Source: Capsicum annuum
Lineage: Eukaryota > Streptophyta > Magnoliopsida > Solanales > Solanaceae
Reading direction: 5' to 3'
NCBI RefSeq assembly: GCF_002878395.1
Contig: NC_061116.1
Location: 119,512,692 to 119,576,691, forward strand
Length of the DNA: 64,000 bases
The notes under the pieces were generated by a model. It was not told the DNA's origin, searched no databases, and worked only from the letters and a program-made list of their open reading frames with translations. A program made the position numbers and the translations under genes. Positions within the stretch are counted from its first letter, which is position 1. Each line of letters begins with the position of its first letter. Below are positions 10,818-22,888 of this stretch, piece after piece.

Positions 10818-11507
10818 GTATTCGAGATACCTAAGTCGTGCCACGATGTTAAATTAGGCGCTAGTGGGAGGCAACCCAAAACATGTTGTTGTAACCATAA
10901 GTAGAGTCTATTTTATGTTTTTAGGAAATTTTGATGTGTTTATGAAGTATGCAGGACCAGAAGTGCTGTAAAGAGGAAAATTGGGTGCATTTAAGCAACT
11001 GGAAAGTTGCAACGGTACACTAGACAGACAGTCAAACTACTGACGGACCACCACACTCAACCATAAAAATAGGTAGCAAAATTCATTAACTAGATAGGGC
11101 ATGATGACATGAGTGGCGGACCGTCAAGTATATGGTGGACCATCAAAGCAGCCGTCAGAAGCGAGACTGCTGACCTGTATTCTGGTAAGTATTAACGGCT
11201 AATTTGGTGGACCTTCACGACTGCGGTTGACCATCCCATTAACCGTCATACTAAAATAGAAACTCATCGACTCAGCTGAGAGGTGACGTTCCTAGTGATG
11301 ATCCGTCACACTTATGAATAAAATTGAACGGGTACACTCATTGTAACCATTCCATGACCTTTGATTTTTCCACTCCTCCAAGATTCAAAGAACCTAAACT
11401 GAGTTATCTTATCTGAGACTCCTCCACTCCTCTATCACTTTTCTATTTAAGCTAGGTAATTTTTTCCCTATCCCCATCACAAACTAAAGAGTAATAAGTG
11501 ATAGAAG
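10818..11507 (+). other. B: spacer between integrase and third ORF with LTR-like repeat words
   Basis: No gene is seen. From about 11020 to 11310 the spacer holds words of the LTR 92 bp array (GACGGACCACC at 11042, GGCGGACCGTC near 11117, GTGGACCTTC near 11210) in degenerate form. A TATA-like CTATTTAAGC follows at 11443-11452, with pyrimidine-rich sequence around it. The third ORF starts 56 to 125 bases later. This mimics the order of the LTR promoter and is a candidate internal promoter. Confidence 0.5.
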
Positions 11508-13465
11508 TTGCAAGCAGTTCAGTCTCTGAAATCTCAAGAAAGTAGAATATTGCAACATCAAGGTGACATGGCTCCTAAAAATACACAAACCAAGGAAGGA
11601 AAATCTCAGCAAGGTAGAAACACATCTGAACCGGCCTATAACACCAGGCAAACAAAAAGAGAAGCCATCATAATCCCTCAGTCTGAGAAGGGGAGTGAAA
11701 ATAGCATTAGTTTCACTGACTCAAGCCCAGATGAAGCGACAGTTGCTTCAACTCAACCATTAACTATAGAAGGTGAAACTGAAGTGGCTAATGTGGAGAA
11801 CCAAGGAGAATTCCCTAAACCTGAAGATGAAAGCGTGATAGGACGAAAGGATCCCCAAGTACGAGATGCTATTAGGTGGAAAATTGAGGGAGCACAAAAA
11901 GAGTTCTATGATGGGTTACATCCCACTGCTCGAGGGATCCAAAGATCATTCTCTTAAGAACATCATATTATGGCCACGGAGCTTCATGAATATCCAAAAC
12001 TGGAATGCTGATACAATAATTATGGATTAGCATGGATGAGCACGCTACCAGGGGAGTACCAACCAAACTGGGTAAGGTAATTCTTAGCAAATTATATTTG
12101 TCTGGTAAAAGATGAATGTTCTAAGGGGACTATGATTTCAAATAGACCAAACAGGGAGTTTGTTCCAGTCCGAGGAGTTGTTGTTGATATCTCAGCCTGA
12201 ACTATCAACAGAATATTATTTGGGCCAGTATACGAAGCTCCAACTGCTGTCCTTGATTTTAAATATTGAATGAGAAATGCTTCTGGCTAGAGACGTTGGG
12301 TAGCATCATTGATTACTGATGATGGAAATCCGTCCTGGGAAACTATCCCCAAAGAATGCATTGCAAAATTCACACTTAGTTTCAATGCTAAGTTCTGGTG
12401 GGCTATTATTCGATTGAGGTTAATGCCAACTAAAGGAGATGGAAACCTAGATAACCATAAGGCCGTGACGGTAGCTAGTTTGATTTCAGGTTTGGACATT
12501 GATTTTGGCCAGCTAATTGCAGATGAGATATTTGTGAGGGCATATAAGCAGACTACTTCCATACCTTTCCCATGTTTGATTACTGCATTATGCGAACAAG
12601 CTGGTCTGCCGTTGATTTGAGTCATTTATAATGAAGTTTCAGCCACTTATAAATAGGACATTGAGAAGTCTAGAGATGATTTGATGTTTGACATTCGAGT
12701 GAACAAGCCTCCAACACATCAGTCTTAGTTTGTACCAGTTCCCGAAGCCATAGAAATGCTCGAAGGTATGCCTTAACCCATTACCATATAAGTGCCTCCT
12801 GATTATGTGCCCCAGGGTACGTTGCAGTGTCAGATTCTACACAATTTTCTAGTGGAGCAGATTTTGCGGAATACAGATTCAACCTGGTGAATTTTGTCAA
12901 AGTTGTGAAGATTCAAAAGTGGTTCCAGAAGTAGTTAGAAAAGGGGGCTGGAGATTTCAAAACTTTTGTGGATGAAATCATGGCCGAAGCAGTCTAGCCA
13001 TTCAAACTATTCAAGTGAGTATGGATAACATTGGCTGAATTTGAGCAGGCAAAGGCTGACATAGCTGAGTTAAAGAAGAAACAATCACAACCTCCTGCAT
13101 TTGATCTGACTCTGGCGATAAGTGATGATGATGAGGGTATTCTGGATCTGATGCATAGACTAGTGAAGGATAAAAGCAAGTAGCAAATAAATGAACAAGC
13201 AGCAAGGAAAGAATAAAAAAGGAGAAAGGAAGAAGCAATGTCACCTGAGGAGTTAGACCAGCACAACCTGAAGAGAGCTGTGAAGAAATCAAAGAAGGAA
13301 GATGAAAGAAAGAAAAGAGAACAAGAAAATGAAGTAGCAGGAGTCTCTACTAGTGCTGCCCTAGAAAGGGGGCAAAGTGCAGGTTCAATTCGGGAAACCA
13401 TCCCTCAAAATGTCGAGGGTGAAGTTGTGAGTGCTCCTAACACCATAGGGTCCAACATTTTATAG
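11508..13465 (+). pseudogene. B: third ORF with plant transposon protein domain (PF20167-type), broken
   Basis: The start is ATG 11508, or more plausibly the internal ATG at 11569 (MAPKNTQTK). The N-terminal ~130 residues are hydrophilic and acidic. From about 11960 to 12620 the sequence follows the 'putative plant transposon protein' domain: W-V-R-E-F-like and GVVVDIS near 12080-12190, RRWVASL near 12293, AKFWWAIIRLRL-PT near 12388-12430, and IPFPCLITALCEQAG near 12561-12606. Beyond it a Lys/Glu-rich, probably coiled-coil tail runs to 13465. The 11508 and 12309 segments share a frame; stops and small shifts (for example near 12000, 12196 and 12286) break the rest. I see no clear signal peptide or membrane span, so the 'env-like' label is not supported. 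The function of the domain is unknown. Confidence 0.7.
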
Positions 13466-14922
13466 GGTGAGGATGATGGAGACTCACCACACCTGACAAA
13501 TGCCTCATAGGAGTAAGAGGCCACATAAATATCCCAATTCTCATATATGGTAATTTATTGCTTTGAGGATAATGTATATTTTTCTGTGTGGGGGTGGGGG
13601 TATTTACACCATGGTTGGATGTTGTTGCCGATATTTTGAATCCAATCATGTGATATCTAGTAGAAGTGGTATGTCTAGGTTGTTTTTATTTTTGCATTTA
13701 AATTCTGCAAAGCGTAATGTAAATATAAGTGTTTAATGACAATCTATGAATTGGTTCTGTTTCAGCACTTAGTTATAAATATGGAGAATGAATGATGTTG
13801 GCATAAGACGTTGAACATGTGTCTGTAATTATTTACTTTTTCAGTTAAGCATGTGCAAATAACCATCAATAATTCTGTATTCAGCATTGGTCTGTAAAAA
13901 AGTGCATGCATCATGTAATGAACATTTTGAGAATTGTAAAGGATGTTTAACTTCGATGCCTGTGGGTGTGAGGATTTACTTGCAGTTCTTTCATAGGATA
14001 AGACCTAGAACCTGCCTGAGCCGTGGATACAATCTTCTAGTAGAGTCATTAGGATAGGATAACAGGTCTCCTTGAAGTTATAAACCTTCTAACCTAAAGA
14101 AGCAACCCGGCCTGAAAATTATTCCTATTTGAACCCATCTTGTACCTCTAAGAATTAGTTTAACCTCCTTCCCCTGTCACTAACTCTCCATAGGACTTTA
14201 ACATTTAGCTCTGAACTTATCCAAATGCTAACATTGTATATTTTAACTGAGAAGAATCATCTAAGTTGAGGGTGGCTAGTGTCAAAAAATGAAAGACCTC
14301 AATAGAGTGTGAGCTAGAATCCAATTAGAAACAATTGGTCACTGCCTACATCAGCATAAGTTGAGGGTGACTGGTTCTTCTATTCAAAAAATAAAAAATA
14401 TAAAAAATGACATAAGTAGCAGATTGAGGGTGAAAATATGCTAAGGCAAGGAGAGTTCAGTTTCAAGAGTCAGTTCACCCGGAAACATACCCCACCTAAT
14501 CCTAAATCTTGTTGTAAGCCTTGAAAAGACCTGTTTGATCCTAGTGAGTCAACCATGAGGACGTTTCATATGGACAGGGCAAGCCTATGGGTACTTAGGC
14601 TATGTTTGAAACTTTTTTTGTGAGTGTGAGAGCTGGACAGTGTCTACATCATATAACGAGTGGTGGACTTATTTGTTGTGAGGGCAATTGAAGTTTTACT
14701 GAATTTGCTTTTATCTGTGGGATGTAACATTCATGCTTGTGAGCTGAATTATAAAATGCTGGGTGTGGATTCTATTGTGTTAAATGCATAAGATTAAGAT
14801 GATGAGTGAATGTTTGCATAAGAGAATGTTTCAATGGTTGGTTTCCTGTCATTTTATTGTTCATGTGCGCAATTTGGTGTTGAGTTGCTTGAGGACAAGC
14901 AATGATCTTAAGTTTAAGGTGT
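13466..14922 (+). other. B: 3' non-coding region with purine tracts
   Basis: No gene is seen. A G-rich tract (GTGTGGGGGTGGGGGTA, 13586-13602) follows the third ORF at the place of a possible internal polypurine tract. Near 14380-14410 are short A/T repeats. At the 3' end the sequence TTGAGGACAAGCAA (14889-14902) and AAGTTTAAGGTGT (14910-14922) precede the LTR. That is the usual Athila context, but the final purine tract is degraded. Confidence 0.6.
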
Positions 14923-15074
14923 TGATGTTTCGGTGTTTTATGGAATATTTAACATTATTTTCTTTGGAAAATTGTATGTTTTCAAGCAACCAAAGTGATA
15001 TTTAATGAAGGTGTTTAGTGTTTTAGTGAAAGGAGATAACCATAGAAGAAAACTAGAAAAAGTAGCAGAAAAGG

Positions 15075-15630
15075 GGAATTGACGATCAAAATAATGGAAC
15101 GTCAGGTTTACGACGGACCGCCATATATACCGTCAAGTTGAACCAGAACAAGGCCTCCAGAGGAGTTGAGTGACGGACAATATGGTGGACCGTTAGACAT
15201 GTGATGGACCACCAGATGGACAGACAACACTTATCTAGAAACTACTTCTTAGAGGGACTTGGTGACGATCAAGGTGGTGGACCATCAGACATAGGACGGA
15301 CCACCAGTTTGACCGTCAACGCTTATCCAAAACCTATTCTCCAGAGGAACTCTGTGATGGTCAAAGTGGTGGACCATCAATCTTGGGATGGACCACCAGA
15401 TTGACCATCAGTTCTTATCCAGAATTTGTCTTCCAAAAGGATTCTGCGATGATAAAGATGGCAGCCATCAGTCCATCGACGGACCGCTAGGTGGACCATC
15501 AGATGTTATCCAAAAACTGCCATTCAGATGAATCAAGTGACAGGAAAGATGGTGGTCCGTCAGATCTTTGACGGTCCATCATATGGACTGTCAAATGGGA
15601 CGCGATTTTTCTATTTTAAATTTTAAATTC
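15075..15630 (+). repeat. B: 92 bp tandem array in U3 of the 3' LTR (6 units)
   Basis: It has the same unit, copy number and spacing as in the 5' LTR, so the array was present at insertion. The array-end hairpin is better kept here, with TTTGACGGTCCA and GGACTGTCAAA flanking a six-base loop, close to 15567-15597. Confidence 0.85.
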
Positions 15631-15645
15631 TTTTTTTAGCTGGGA

Positions 15646-15657
15646 CATATAAATACC
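15646..15657 (+). promoter_or_regulatory. B: TATA box of the 3' LTR
   Basis: CATATAAATACC is identical to the 5' LTR copy. In this copy it could only drive read-through into flanking A sequence. Confidence 0.65.
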
Positions 15658-16584
15658 AACTTTTAGGGTTAAGAACACATCTTTTTTACCCTTTACAATT
15701 TTTCTTTTCATCTATTGAACCTCTTGTTATCCAAGTACTTTGGGGAATTTTAGTATCAAACAACTAATCATTGAAGATTCAAGAGCTGATTCTTGGGGTT
15801 CTTTGTAAGTAAACTTTCCATTTATTTATGAATAATACAAGAATGAATTCTTTATCTTCTATTGAGTGTTGTGGCTAAATCTCATAACTAGGGTTATGGG
15901 ATCCTTAATAGGAAATGCATCTATGTGTTGGGAATCAATTTGAGTTCCATAATTGAATAACATTGCATAAACCTTTCTTCAATTTCATGACTTTTCTTGG
16001 TTGTAAACTTGAGGAGTAAGCCCTAGAACACCACTTGTTTGAGAGGAAAGTGTTTGTGGGAAAAAAAGGTGTTTATATGAATTCTACGGGCCTTAACCTT
16101 TAGAGTAATAGCTCATGCCCTAATAGGATTAGCTTACATGAGAATTAGGTTGAAAGAATAAGGCATCCTATGAGTTTGATAAAATTATTGGATAACCTAT
16201 CCATTTAGGTTGAGAAACTAATGGATATTGAATAGGATTCAACCTTTCTTGCAATTGAATTTGTTAAGTGGAACTTATAAATAATTCATAACCCAAGTGA
16301 TGCTAGCATTTTGGTGATCATAACCCTGGTATGATTAATCTCAAAAAGTTACGAAATACAAAGAAAATCATTAGTTCAACTAGTCTTGTTACAATTTATC
16401 ATTTTACAAATTAAAAAAAAACCCCCCATTTTGGTTAAGAAACGCTGATCAACAGTATAATAACAACTACGACACTTAGTGAGCATAGTATTCCCTGTGG
16501 GATTCGACTCCCAACCGAGTTAGGTTCTATATTTGATAACGACCGCTTACACTTTCTACTGAGAGTTGTAATTTTGGTGTATTA

Positions 16585-16589
16585 GCTAG
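16585..16589. repeat. B: right target site duplication (GCTAG)
   Basis: An exact repeat of 3465-3469, directly after the end of the 3' LTR. Confidence 0.85.
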
Positions 16590-18007
16590 CAACTCTAAAA
16601 TTTTAATTTTAGGCTAGGTAGAGCTTTGGTTTTGGTCCCAATACACCCAATCTCATTTCGATCTGTTGGTCAAAAAGTTGAAAAAATTAGAAATATGAGT
16701 GTAGGACCCACATTTGATCGAAATAACCTCAGATAAAAAATCTGAGTTTGCCAACTCATCTGAAATATTGATCTTAGGGTAGTAACTTGTTTTGCTGGGT
16801 TTTATGGCTTTTAAATCTCATTTCGATCCTCGATTTGATAAATTATGATTTTAGGTTTTGGGGATCAACGCTGTGAAAATGATATTTTTTCAAAAATTTA
16901 TCTCCATTGTGGTTGGAGCATCGAATTTAGTGTGGTTGAGTAGTTTGTTTGTGTATATCGGACTCCAAATGAATCCTTAGAACCCCATCGAAGTTTGGGT
17001 TGGACTTAATAAGAAAAAAAATATTTTTTAAAGAAAAAGTTGGTACAACTGGTGCAATGTATCAAAATAGCCATTTTTGGCCCATTTTTGCCTATTCTTT
17101 CACCGTTCCTCTTGAGAGTTAAATCCTAAAATAGTGTGAGATCTTAAAATTGAAGCTTGTGGGAGCTTGGGAAGCTAGATTAATATCTATTTCTTGATTC
17201 TATTACGGATTTAAGGTGAGATTTCATCCTTACTCTAATTCCTTGATTAATTTCTCAAAACCCTAAAATTCTTAGGTTTTGCTTTTAAACCCTCATTTCA
17301 CTTCCTTTCACTTTAATATTATTTTAATCTTATAATTTCTAGTTTTTCATCAATTTAACCTTCAAAACAATTTTGATTCTATATTTTCACACGAATTTCA
17401 AAGATTTTATCCAGTAAAACTCAAAAGTGATTTTTATTTGATTTTAACCTCATTTTTTACTCGATTAAACATGAGTTTTTAAATGTAGATTCCTAAAAAT
17501 ATGGAAAACATATTTTAGAAGTAAAGTTATGATTTTTCCCTTCTTTTTTAAAAATTTATTTCGAAGGTCCGTTTTGACCCCGAATAAAAAATAGTCAATA
17601 TAGGTATCGTTGGCTTTATTTTGATATGTAGATTCTCTATTTATAGATTTTAGTTTATTTTGAGATCATTTGTGGAATCCAAGGTCATGGATTCAAAGTG
17701 TAGCAGATCGGTTTCAAAATTCGAGATAGGTTATGGCTTAACTCTTTCATACTAGAATGGGTAGTAAATATTGGTATAAAATATATGTTAAGGGTGGAAA
17801 CTAATATTGAAATATGGCTATCTATATGTTGTTACCGTGTAGGGGCCTGAATGTGATGTAATTACTGAATCTGAGATATCCTGTGATATGTGTGATAGTG
17901 TGGGGTCTTGTGTGATGTTGATAGCCTGAAATAAATGTGAATAATTGTATTGTATTGTTATAAATTCCTATTGTGGTGCATTTTGCATATTTTGATATAT
18001 ATTTATT

Positions 18008-18051
<44 letters not shown>

Positions 18052-19337
18052 TACTTTGTGGGCTTATGAATCACGTGGAAAATTCATGGATAGTAAAAAT
18101 AGTGAGTGGATGTTGGATCACGTGGTTATGGAATAGTAACATTATGGTTGGTGGTGGAAATACATCATATGAATTGGTTGTAGAAAACACACCACATATA
18201 TTGGTTGTGAAAATACTCATTTTGTATGGTTGTGAACATTGCATCATCATTCTCATGTCATCATAGAAATTATTTCACTTTTGGCTTTATTGCTTTATAT
18301 TTACTTATTGTCATGTGTGTGTACTTGATTTGTGTATTATGTTATGTATGTGCTTTGGAAATACTAAAAATATTTAAATACTTAAAACACTAGAAATATT
18401 AGAAACACTAGAAATACTGGAAATACAGAGGTCGTATGCTAACTCCAAGGCTGTGTACCAACCCCATGCATCCTTATCATCTTCCCCCTCTTCCTTCTCC
18501 TCATCATTATCATCATCATATTCATTGCACTTTCTTTATTATGTTTATGTTGTTCTTGTATTGCCATATTGACTCGTCATCTATCTATTTGTTCTATATC
18601 TTTACTTTTTAATGTCTAATTGTTCTATTTTTCCTTATTTGTACTCGATGATCTTGATTATACATGCTCTTCTTCCGTTCTACTTGTATGTGATATTGTG
18701 TCTATTTGTATCCCAATGTGTTATTGTATTATTATGTATGGATATTGTACAACTTTTAGTGCAAGTGGTGTGGGCTACTATGGTAGGACATTTTCTAATG
18801 GTAGGTGACGTGCCCTTTGTGTATATTTTGTATGCTTTATTTACTACTTTGCTTGGTCAGCCTTTGATATCTACTAAGAACAAGTGTACCGTACTCATAC
18901 CTACTATGCCCTTTTGATACAAGTCCAAGCTTGTGTGCACCTCAGATTGGTTGATTTTGAGCACTTTTAGATTTACTCGTGGTAGCAGTTGGACATTGAT
19001 GCGTCCGAAGTTTACCTCTATCTTTCTGTAGTAGTTATGTATTTATTTGTATTTAGAACAAATGTTGACCCTGTGTGGGTATTTTTGATGTATTTGACTC
19101 ATAGTTGTATTAGTAGTTCTTATACTGTTGACACCAGGTTTTAGGAGTTATGGCTGTGTTGTTGATTATATTTCTTTCGTATTTATCATATTTGTGTGGC
19201 TCGGCTTCCTCCTAGAAGCTTTACTTTGGGGGTATTTATGTCTTTTTCCCTTTGTGTATTAGCTTGGATGATAGGCTTACTTGTCAAGGTACGCCGCGAC
19301 AAGTGCCATCATGACCTTTGGTTTTTGGATCATAACA
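16590..19337 (+). repeat. A: 3' LTR, second part
   Basis: This continues the LTR begun at 3222. The stretch from 16620 (CTTTGGTTTTGGTCCCAATACA) matches, in reverse, LTR sequence of F near 43560-43670, supporting one family. A donor-like AAG-GTGAG lies at 17216 and is the equivalent of the GTATG donors in the other LTRs. A (TA)n microsatellite is at 18016-18048. The end is taken at 19337, after a typical GGATCATAACA terminus (ancestrally GGGTCGTGACA). The rest holds no gene. Confidence 0.65.
18016..18048. repeat. (TA)n microsatellite
   Basis: An uninterrupted TA run of about 33 bases inside the 3' LTR of A. It probably arose after insertion, by slippage. Confidence 0.9.
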
Positions 19338-19454
19338 ACTTATCATACAGTTTATACATAAGGTCATTTAACTCGGGCTTTATATCCCTATTATTTTATT
19401 TCAACCAGATAATTTACTTTTCGATACCAGAAATTGACATGGAAAGAGTGCCAC
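19338..19454. other. 117 bp spacer between A and C
   Basis: It lies after the LTR terminus of A and before the TGTAATAATCC start of C. No coding or element feature is recognised. It is the only stretch that could be pre-insertion sequence, or the rim of an older element. Confidence 0.4.
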
Positions 19455-22400
19455 TGTAATAATCCTTGTAGTAAATTTTAGATATTTTTGGGTTTGATCA
19501 TTTTGTCATTCTCAATTATTACTTTATCTTATTTATGAGTTTCAGGAGTGATTTATACGAGTTTGTGATTTTGGATATCCTTAAATGGATTAGTTTGACT
19601 TTGATCTATATTTTTTATTCGAGCATCGGATGGTGATTCTAATAGTTTCATTAGATCCAAAATATCGATATTAGGTAAGTAGCATGGTTCGCTCGGGCCT
19701 TAAGTCTTTGTTTTGCATTTTGACCTCTTAGATGAGAATCTAATTATAATAGTCTAATAGGGGGTTTGGGGGATAATTTATTATAAATGACCTTTTTTCC
19801 AAAATTTGGTGATTTCTATGAGTCCAAAACATCAAATTTAGCTTAGTAGCATTATTGGTTTGTTTCTATAGGATTTCAAATAAATTCTAAGGGTCCATTC
19901 AGAGAGTTTTTAGACTTAGAGTTACTGATGCTCCTATTTTCCAGTGGATATACCCTGTATCACATTCTTGTCCTCTTCTATTGCATTTACGTAGCTATGG
20001 TATTCTTGTCTTTGTGTTTGCAGAGAACAAATTACTCCTTCAACAATATGATCGCGATGGTGGGTACCATAATTGCGATGCACTTTATGTTTGGTCAGTT
20101 TGGTTCAGTTGCAATTGTAAATGGTGGCCTGTGATTGTGATGAGTAAGTGTACAAGGACATATTTAATCCTTTTTTTAGCCCCAAAATATGTTTTCTCTA
20201 TTTTTGAATCTTAGGATCTCAGAATTGAACAATTTCAAAGGGGTTTTTGAAATTTCTTCTGTTGGTATGCTTCTAAATCTTGTGCTCATCATTTCCATTG
20301 ATTTTCTTACAGATCCATCTTTAAATCCTTGGTTTTAAACACGATTTTGGGGGTTTTGCCTTGTAAATTATAAAATGAGTTTTTTTCAATTTCAAGTTTG
20401 ATTTTTACTTATTCTTGGGTTTTTAGATTTAAACTTATCTTGTCATATTTGATTAAATTGGATGTGTTTGATGATGATATGAGGGAGTAGAACTTCTGGT
20501 TAATGATCTGGGCAGAGTTTTGCTGCAAATCTTCTTTAAAGGCAAGTCGAGATGTACCTTGAGTTTTTCTGAAGTGTTTATGTGTTGTATGCTTGTTTGT
20601 TTTGTATATTTTTCAATCACTCAGGATTGAGGATCCCACTTAGGTGAAATGGTAAGAATCTCTATGGATATCAAAGTTTTTTGATGAATTAAAGTTAGCT
20701 AATTTCTTATCTTAGTTAGTCTTCCTACTTGTAAATATCCTTACAGTATATTGCATATAGATAACTTAGTGATCTTTAATGAATCGATAGTGAGTACCTA
20801 TTTAAGAGCTTGTATCGGACTTAGTGACCTTCTAGATGATAATTATGTTAATCTTACCTCTTTATGGAATGATTGATATTTAGTAAATACTTAATAGTAT
20901 AGTGGACTTGTAATAAAGGTTATAATTATTGGGGTTTAGTAGCTCATATTAGAGCATGTTGTTGTCTAGCGTAGCTTTTCCTTTGTAAATTAGGCGAACG
21001 ATGTAATCTTTAAAAAATGTGGACATATTATAATGAACAAGCTAGGTTTTGGTAAGTTTTACAATGTTGTTTGAATTGATTACTTTTTCTTGTGTTGCCC
21101 AATGTGGGCTTATATGCATATTATTATTTACTTGAGAGAATATAGTGTTGTATTGTTCGAGCGGGGGCTTGAATTAATATTGTTGACCTTGATTGTGCAT
21201 TAAATTATCATATTTATTATTGTGTCATCAAGTGGGGGCTTGGCCTATTGTCATAGGCCATATTTGTGCATTAAATTACTTAATTATACTGATATACCCA
21301 GGATTTAAAATGATATTATTGATGTCATACATAACCTATTATAATTGTGGTACCCTATGTTGACATACAACATGAGTTATTATCATATAGAGTTTATTTT
21401 GAGCTCATTTATACCTGTATTAAACTTATCTATATCTTCATACAGATTGATTTTGACCATTATATTCACATATAATGTATACATATTTATGAGATTGATA
21501 CCACTGAGATATTATGATTTTAAAAGAAAATGATATTCTTGAAAACTAGGTTAATTGTGATATATATTAGTAAACCTTGGGCAAGGTTATTTACCAGTAA
21601 GGTGTGTTGAGATTATGAAAGTTTATGGGTTGCAACCCCCCTATGGATAATGTCAGAAGCGCTGAGGCTTGGAAGGTATAAATGAAATGTCCACCATCAT
21701 CACTACATTGTATTGTATTTCTTGGTGTGATTTGATATTATATTCGAGTATTTACCTTTGTATTCTATTTACCATGATTAAACTTTGTTTGTGATATTGT
21801 GTATAAAGCATTTATTTTATCTCATTACATAATCTTATATCATCTTTTGTTGACCTGGAGGTTGAGATATTATGAGACGTGGGATATAGCTGTTGTATCA
21901 CACTTTTTGGTAGCATAATATACACGTTTATATAACTCTCACTATTTTATCCTAGAATATTGTTGAGCATGAATAATCAAACCTAATTATACTTGTTTAT
22001 GAGTCTTCTTCATAAATGATTTTCTTTAATTATTGATCATAAAATGATTAGTGTTGACTGACCTAGACTAATATGCCTGCCCTGTATATTGATAATCCTA
22101 TGATTGTAGTATTGGGTTTCCCTAATAAAATAAAGTGGTATAATTAATGGTTTAGATTATTGGGAAACCTTGGGTAGTTGGGGTGGTGATTCTTGCCATC
22201 AATTTGAATTAGTATCGATCATCAATTATTCTTGATAGGTACACGTGTTTCATACTCACCATTGCCTTTTCTTTGCTTATTTTTATGTACCTAGTACAAG
22301 TATTGATTTGAGTAGCAGATCATAGATTATGTTCCTTTTGTATTTGAGTTTCAAAGATCAAGGTAGTGGCTGACAGACTTCAAAGCTTACATGACCTCTC

Positions 22401-22658
22401 TCTATTTATCTTATATTTAATCACATTTAAGATACTTTATCTTAATGATATCATTCTGTATTTAAGGCTTTTATTAGTGATAACCAAACCTAGGATATCT
22501 TCAAAATGTCATGTTATATTTAAATTTCATTTGGGATTCTTCTTCTTCTTCTTCTTCTGCCCTTGATCTATTTAATCATTTAGTTTGGGTTGGTATAGGC
22601 TTACCTATATCAGAGGGTGTGACAGGTGCCATTACATACTCTATTTTTATTCATGACA
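19455..22658 (+). repeat. C: 5' LTR
   Basis: About 3.2 kb, starting TGTAATAATCC and ending ATTCATGACA. It is collinear with 25497-28120. U3 holds dyad-rich words around ATCGCGAT at 20050-20145, then a TATA-like ACATATTTAATCC at 20158-20170 and a weak donor-like GGTATGC at 20264. A (TTC)n run lies at 22537-22558. No genes are seen. Confidence 0.8.
22537..22558. repeat. (TTC)n microsatellite in C 5' LTR
   Basis: About seven TTC units in a row, within the last 130 bases of the LTR. Confidence 0.85.
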
Positions 22659-22684
22659 AATCAATATCAAAGCATTAGGTTCAT
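22659..22684 (+). other. C: degraded primer-binding site (tRNA-iMet type)
   Basis: AATCAATATCAAAGC followed by ATTAGGTT directly after the LTR end corresponds to the TTGGTATCAGAGC site of related elements. The differences are mostly G to A. It fixes the LTR end at 22658 rather than at an earlier GTGTGACA (22624). Confidence 0.6.
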
Positions 22685-22888
22685 TGCTCTCATTATTACA
22701 AGTCGAGTTTAGTAAAGTCTTAGGGATTGGTGCAGAGAATTTTATTATCTATCCTTGATAGGCTACATGACTTTAGAAGAAATCAATTTCTTTATTCTAT
22801 TTATTCTTTCTTAACTTGGTATAATTCAAAATCTTTTATTCACTTTCTCATAATTGGTGAGCACACATTTCTTCCTTAACAAAATACC

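Larger units (their letters stand above)
3470..16584 (+). mobile_element. B: full-length Athila-type retrotransposon, 13.1 kb
   Basis: Order: 5' LTR (3470-5125), tRNA-Asp-type primer site (5131-5148), gag, protease, RT, RNase H, integrase, a third ORF, a purine tract, and 3' LTR (14923-16584). The primer site, the large size, the D-L-G-A protease and the third ORF after integrase place it in the Athila lineage. A by-eye alignment of the first ~170 LTR bases shows roughly one difference in ten, so the insertion is old. All coding regions carry stops and frameshifts, so it is not autonomous. It sits in the 3' LTR of A in the same orientation. Confidence 0.92.
14923..16584 (+). repeat. B: 3' LTR
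   Basis: It is 1662 bp, starting TGATGTTTCGG and ending GGTGTATTA, where the expected terminal CA has become TA. It is collinear with the 5' LTR. It carries the array of 92 bp units (words at 15096, 15187, 15279, 15371, about 15462 and 15554), the TATA box at 15646-15657 and the GTAAGT word at 15805. The right target duplication GCTAG follows at 16585-16589. Confidence 0.9.
2082..19337 (+). mobile_element. A: Tekay/Del-like Ty3/gypsy relic (3' part), split by B
   Basis: This is the 3' portion of a chromovirus-type LTR retrotransposon: integrase with chromodomain (2082-3221) followed by its 3' LTR (3222-3469, resuming at 16590-19337). Element B separates the two LTR parts, with a GCTAG duplication on each side. 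X cuts the element on its 5' side, inside the integrase zinc-binding region. The sequence before the LTR (GGTAGATGT then TGTAACGACC) resembles the equivalent junction of element F, so A and F are probably one family. The remainder of the element lies left of the window or is lost. Confidence 0.8.

Noticed and set aside
10818..13465. Envelope gene of a retrovirus-like element
   Set aside because: The position is right, but no signal peptide, furin-like site or membrane span is visible, and the domain is of the PF20167 type.
22624..22624. C 5' LTR ending at GTGTGACA (22624)
   Set aside because: The degraded primer site follows ATTCATGACA at 22658 directly, which fits the LTR-to-primer spacing of the related elements better.
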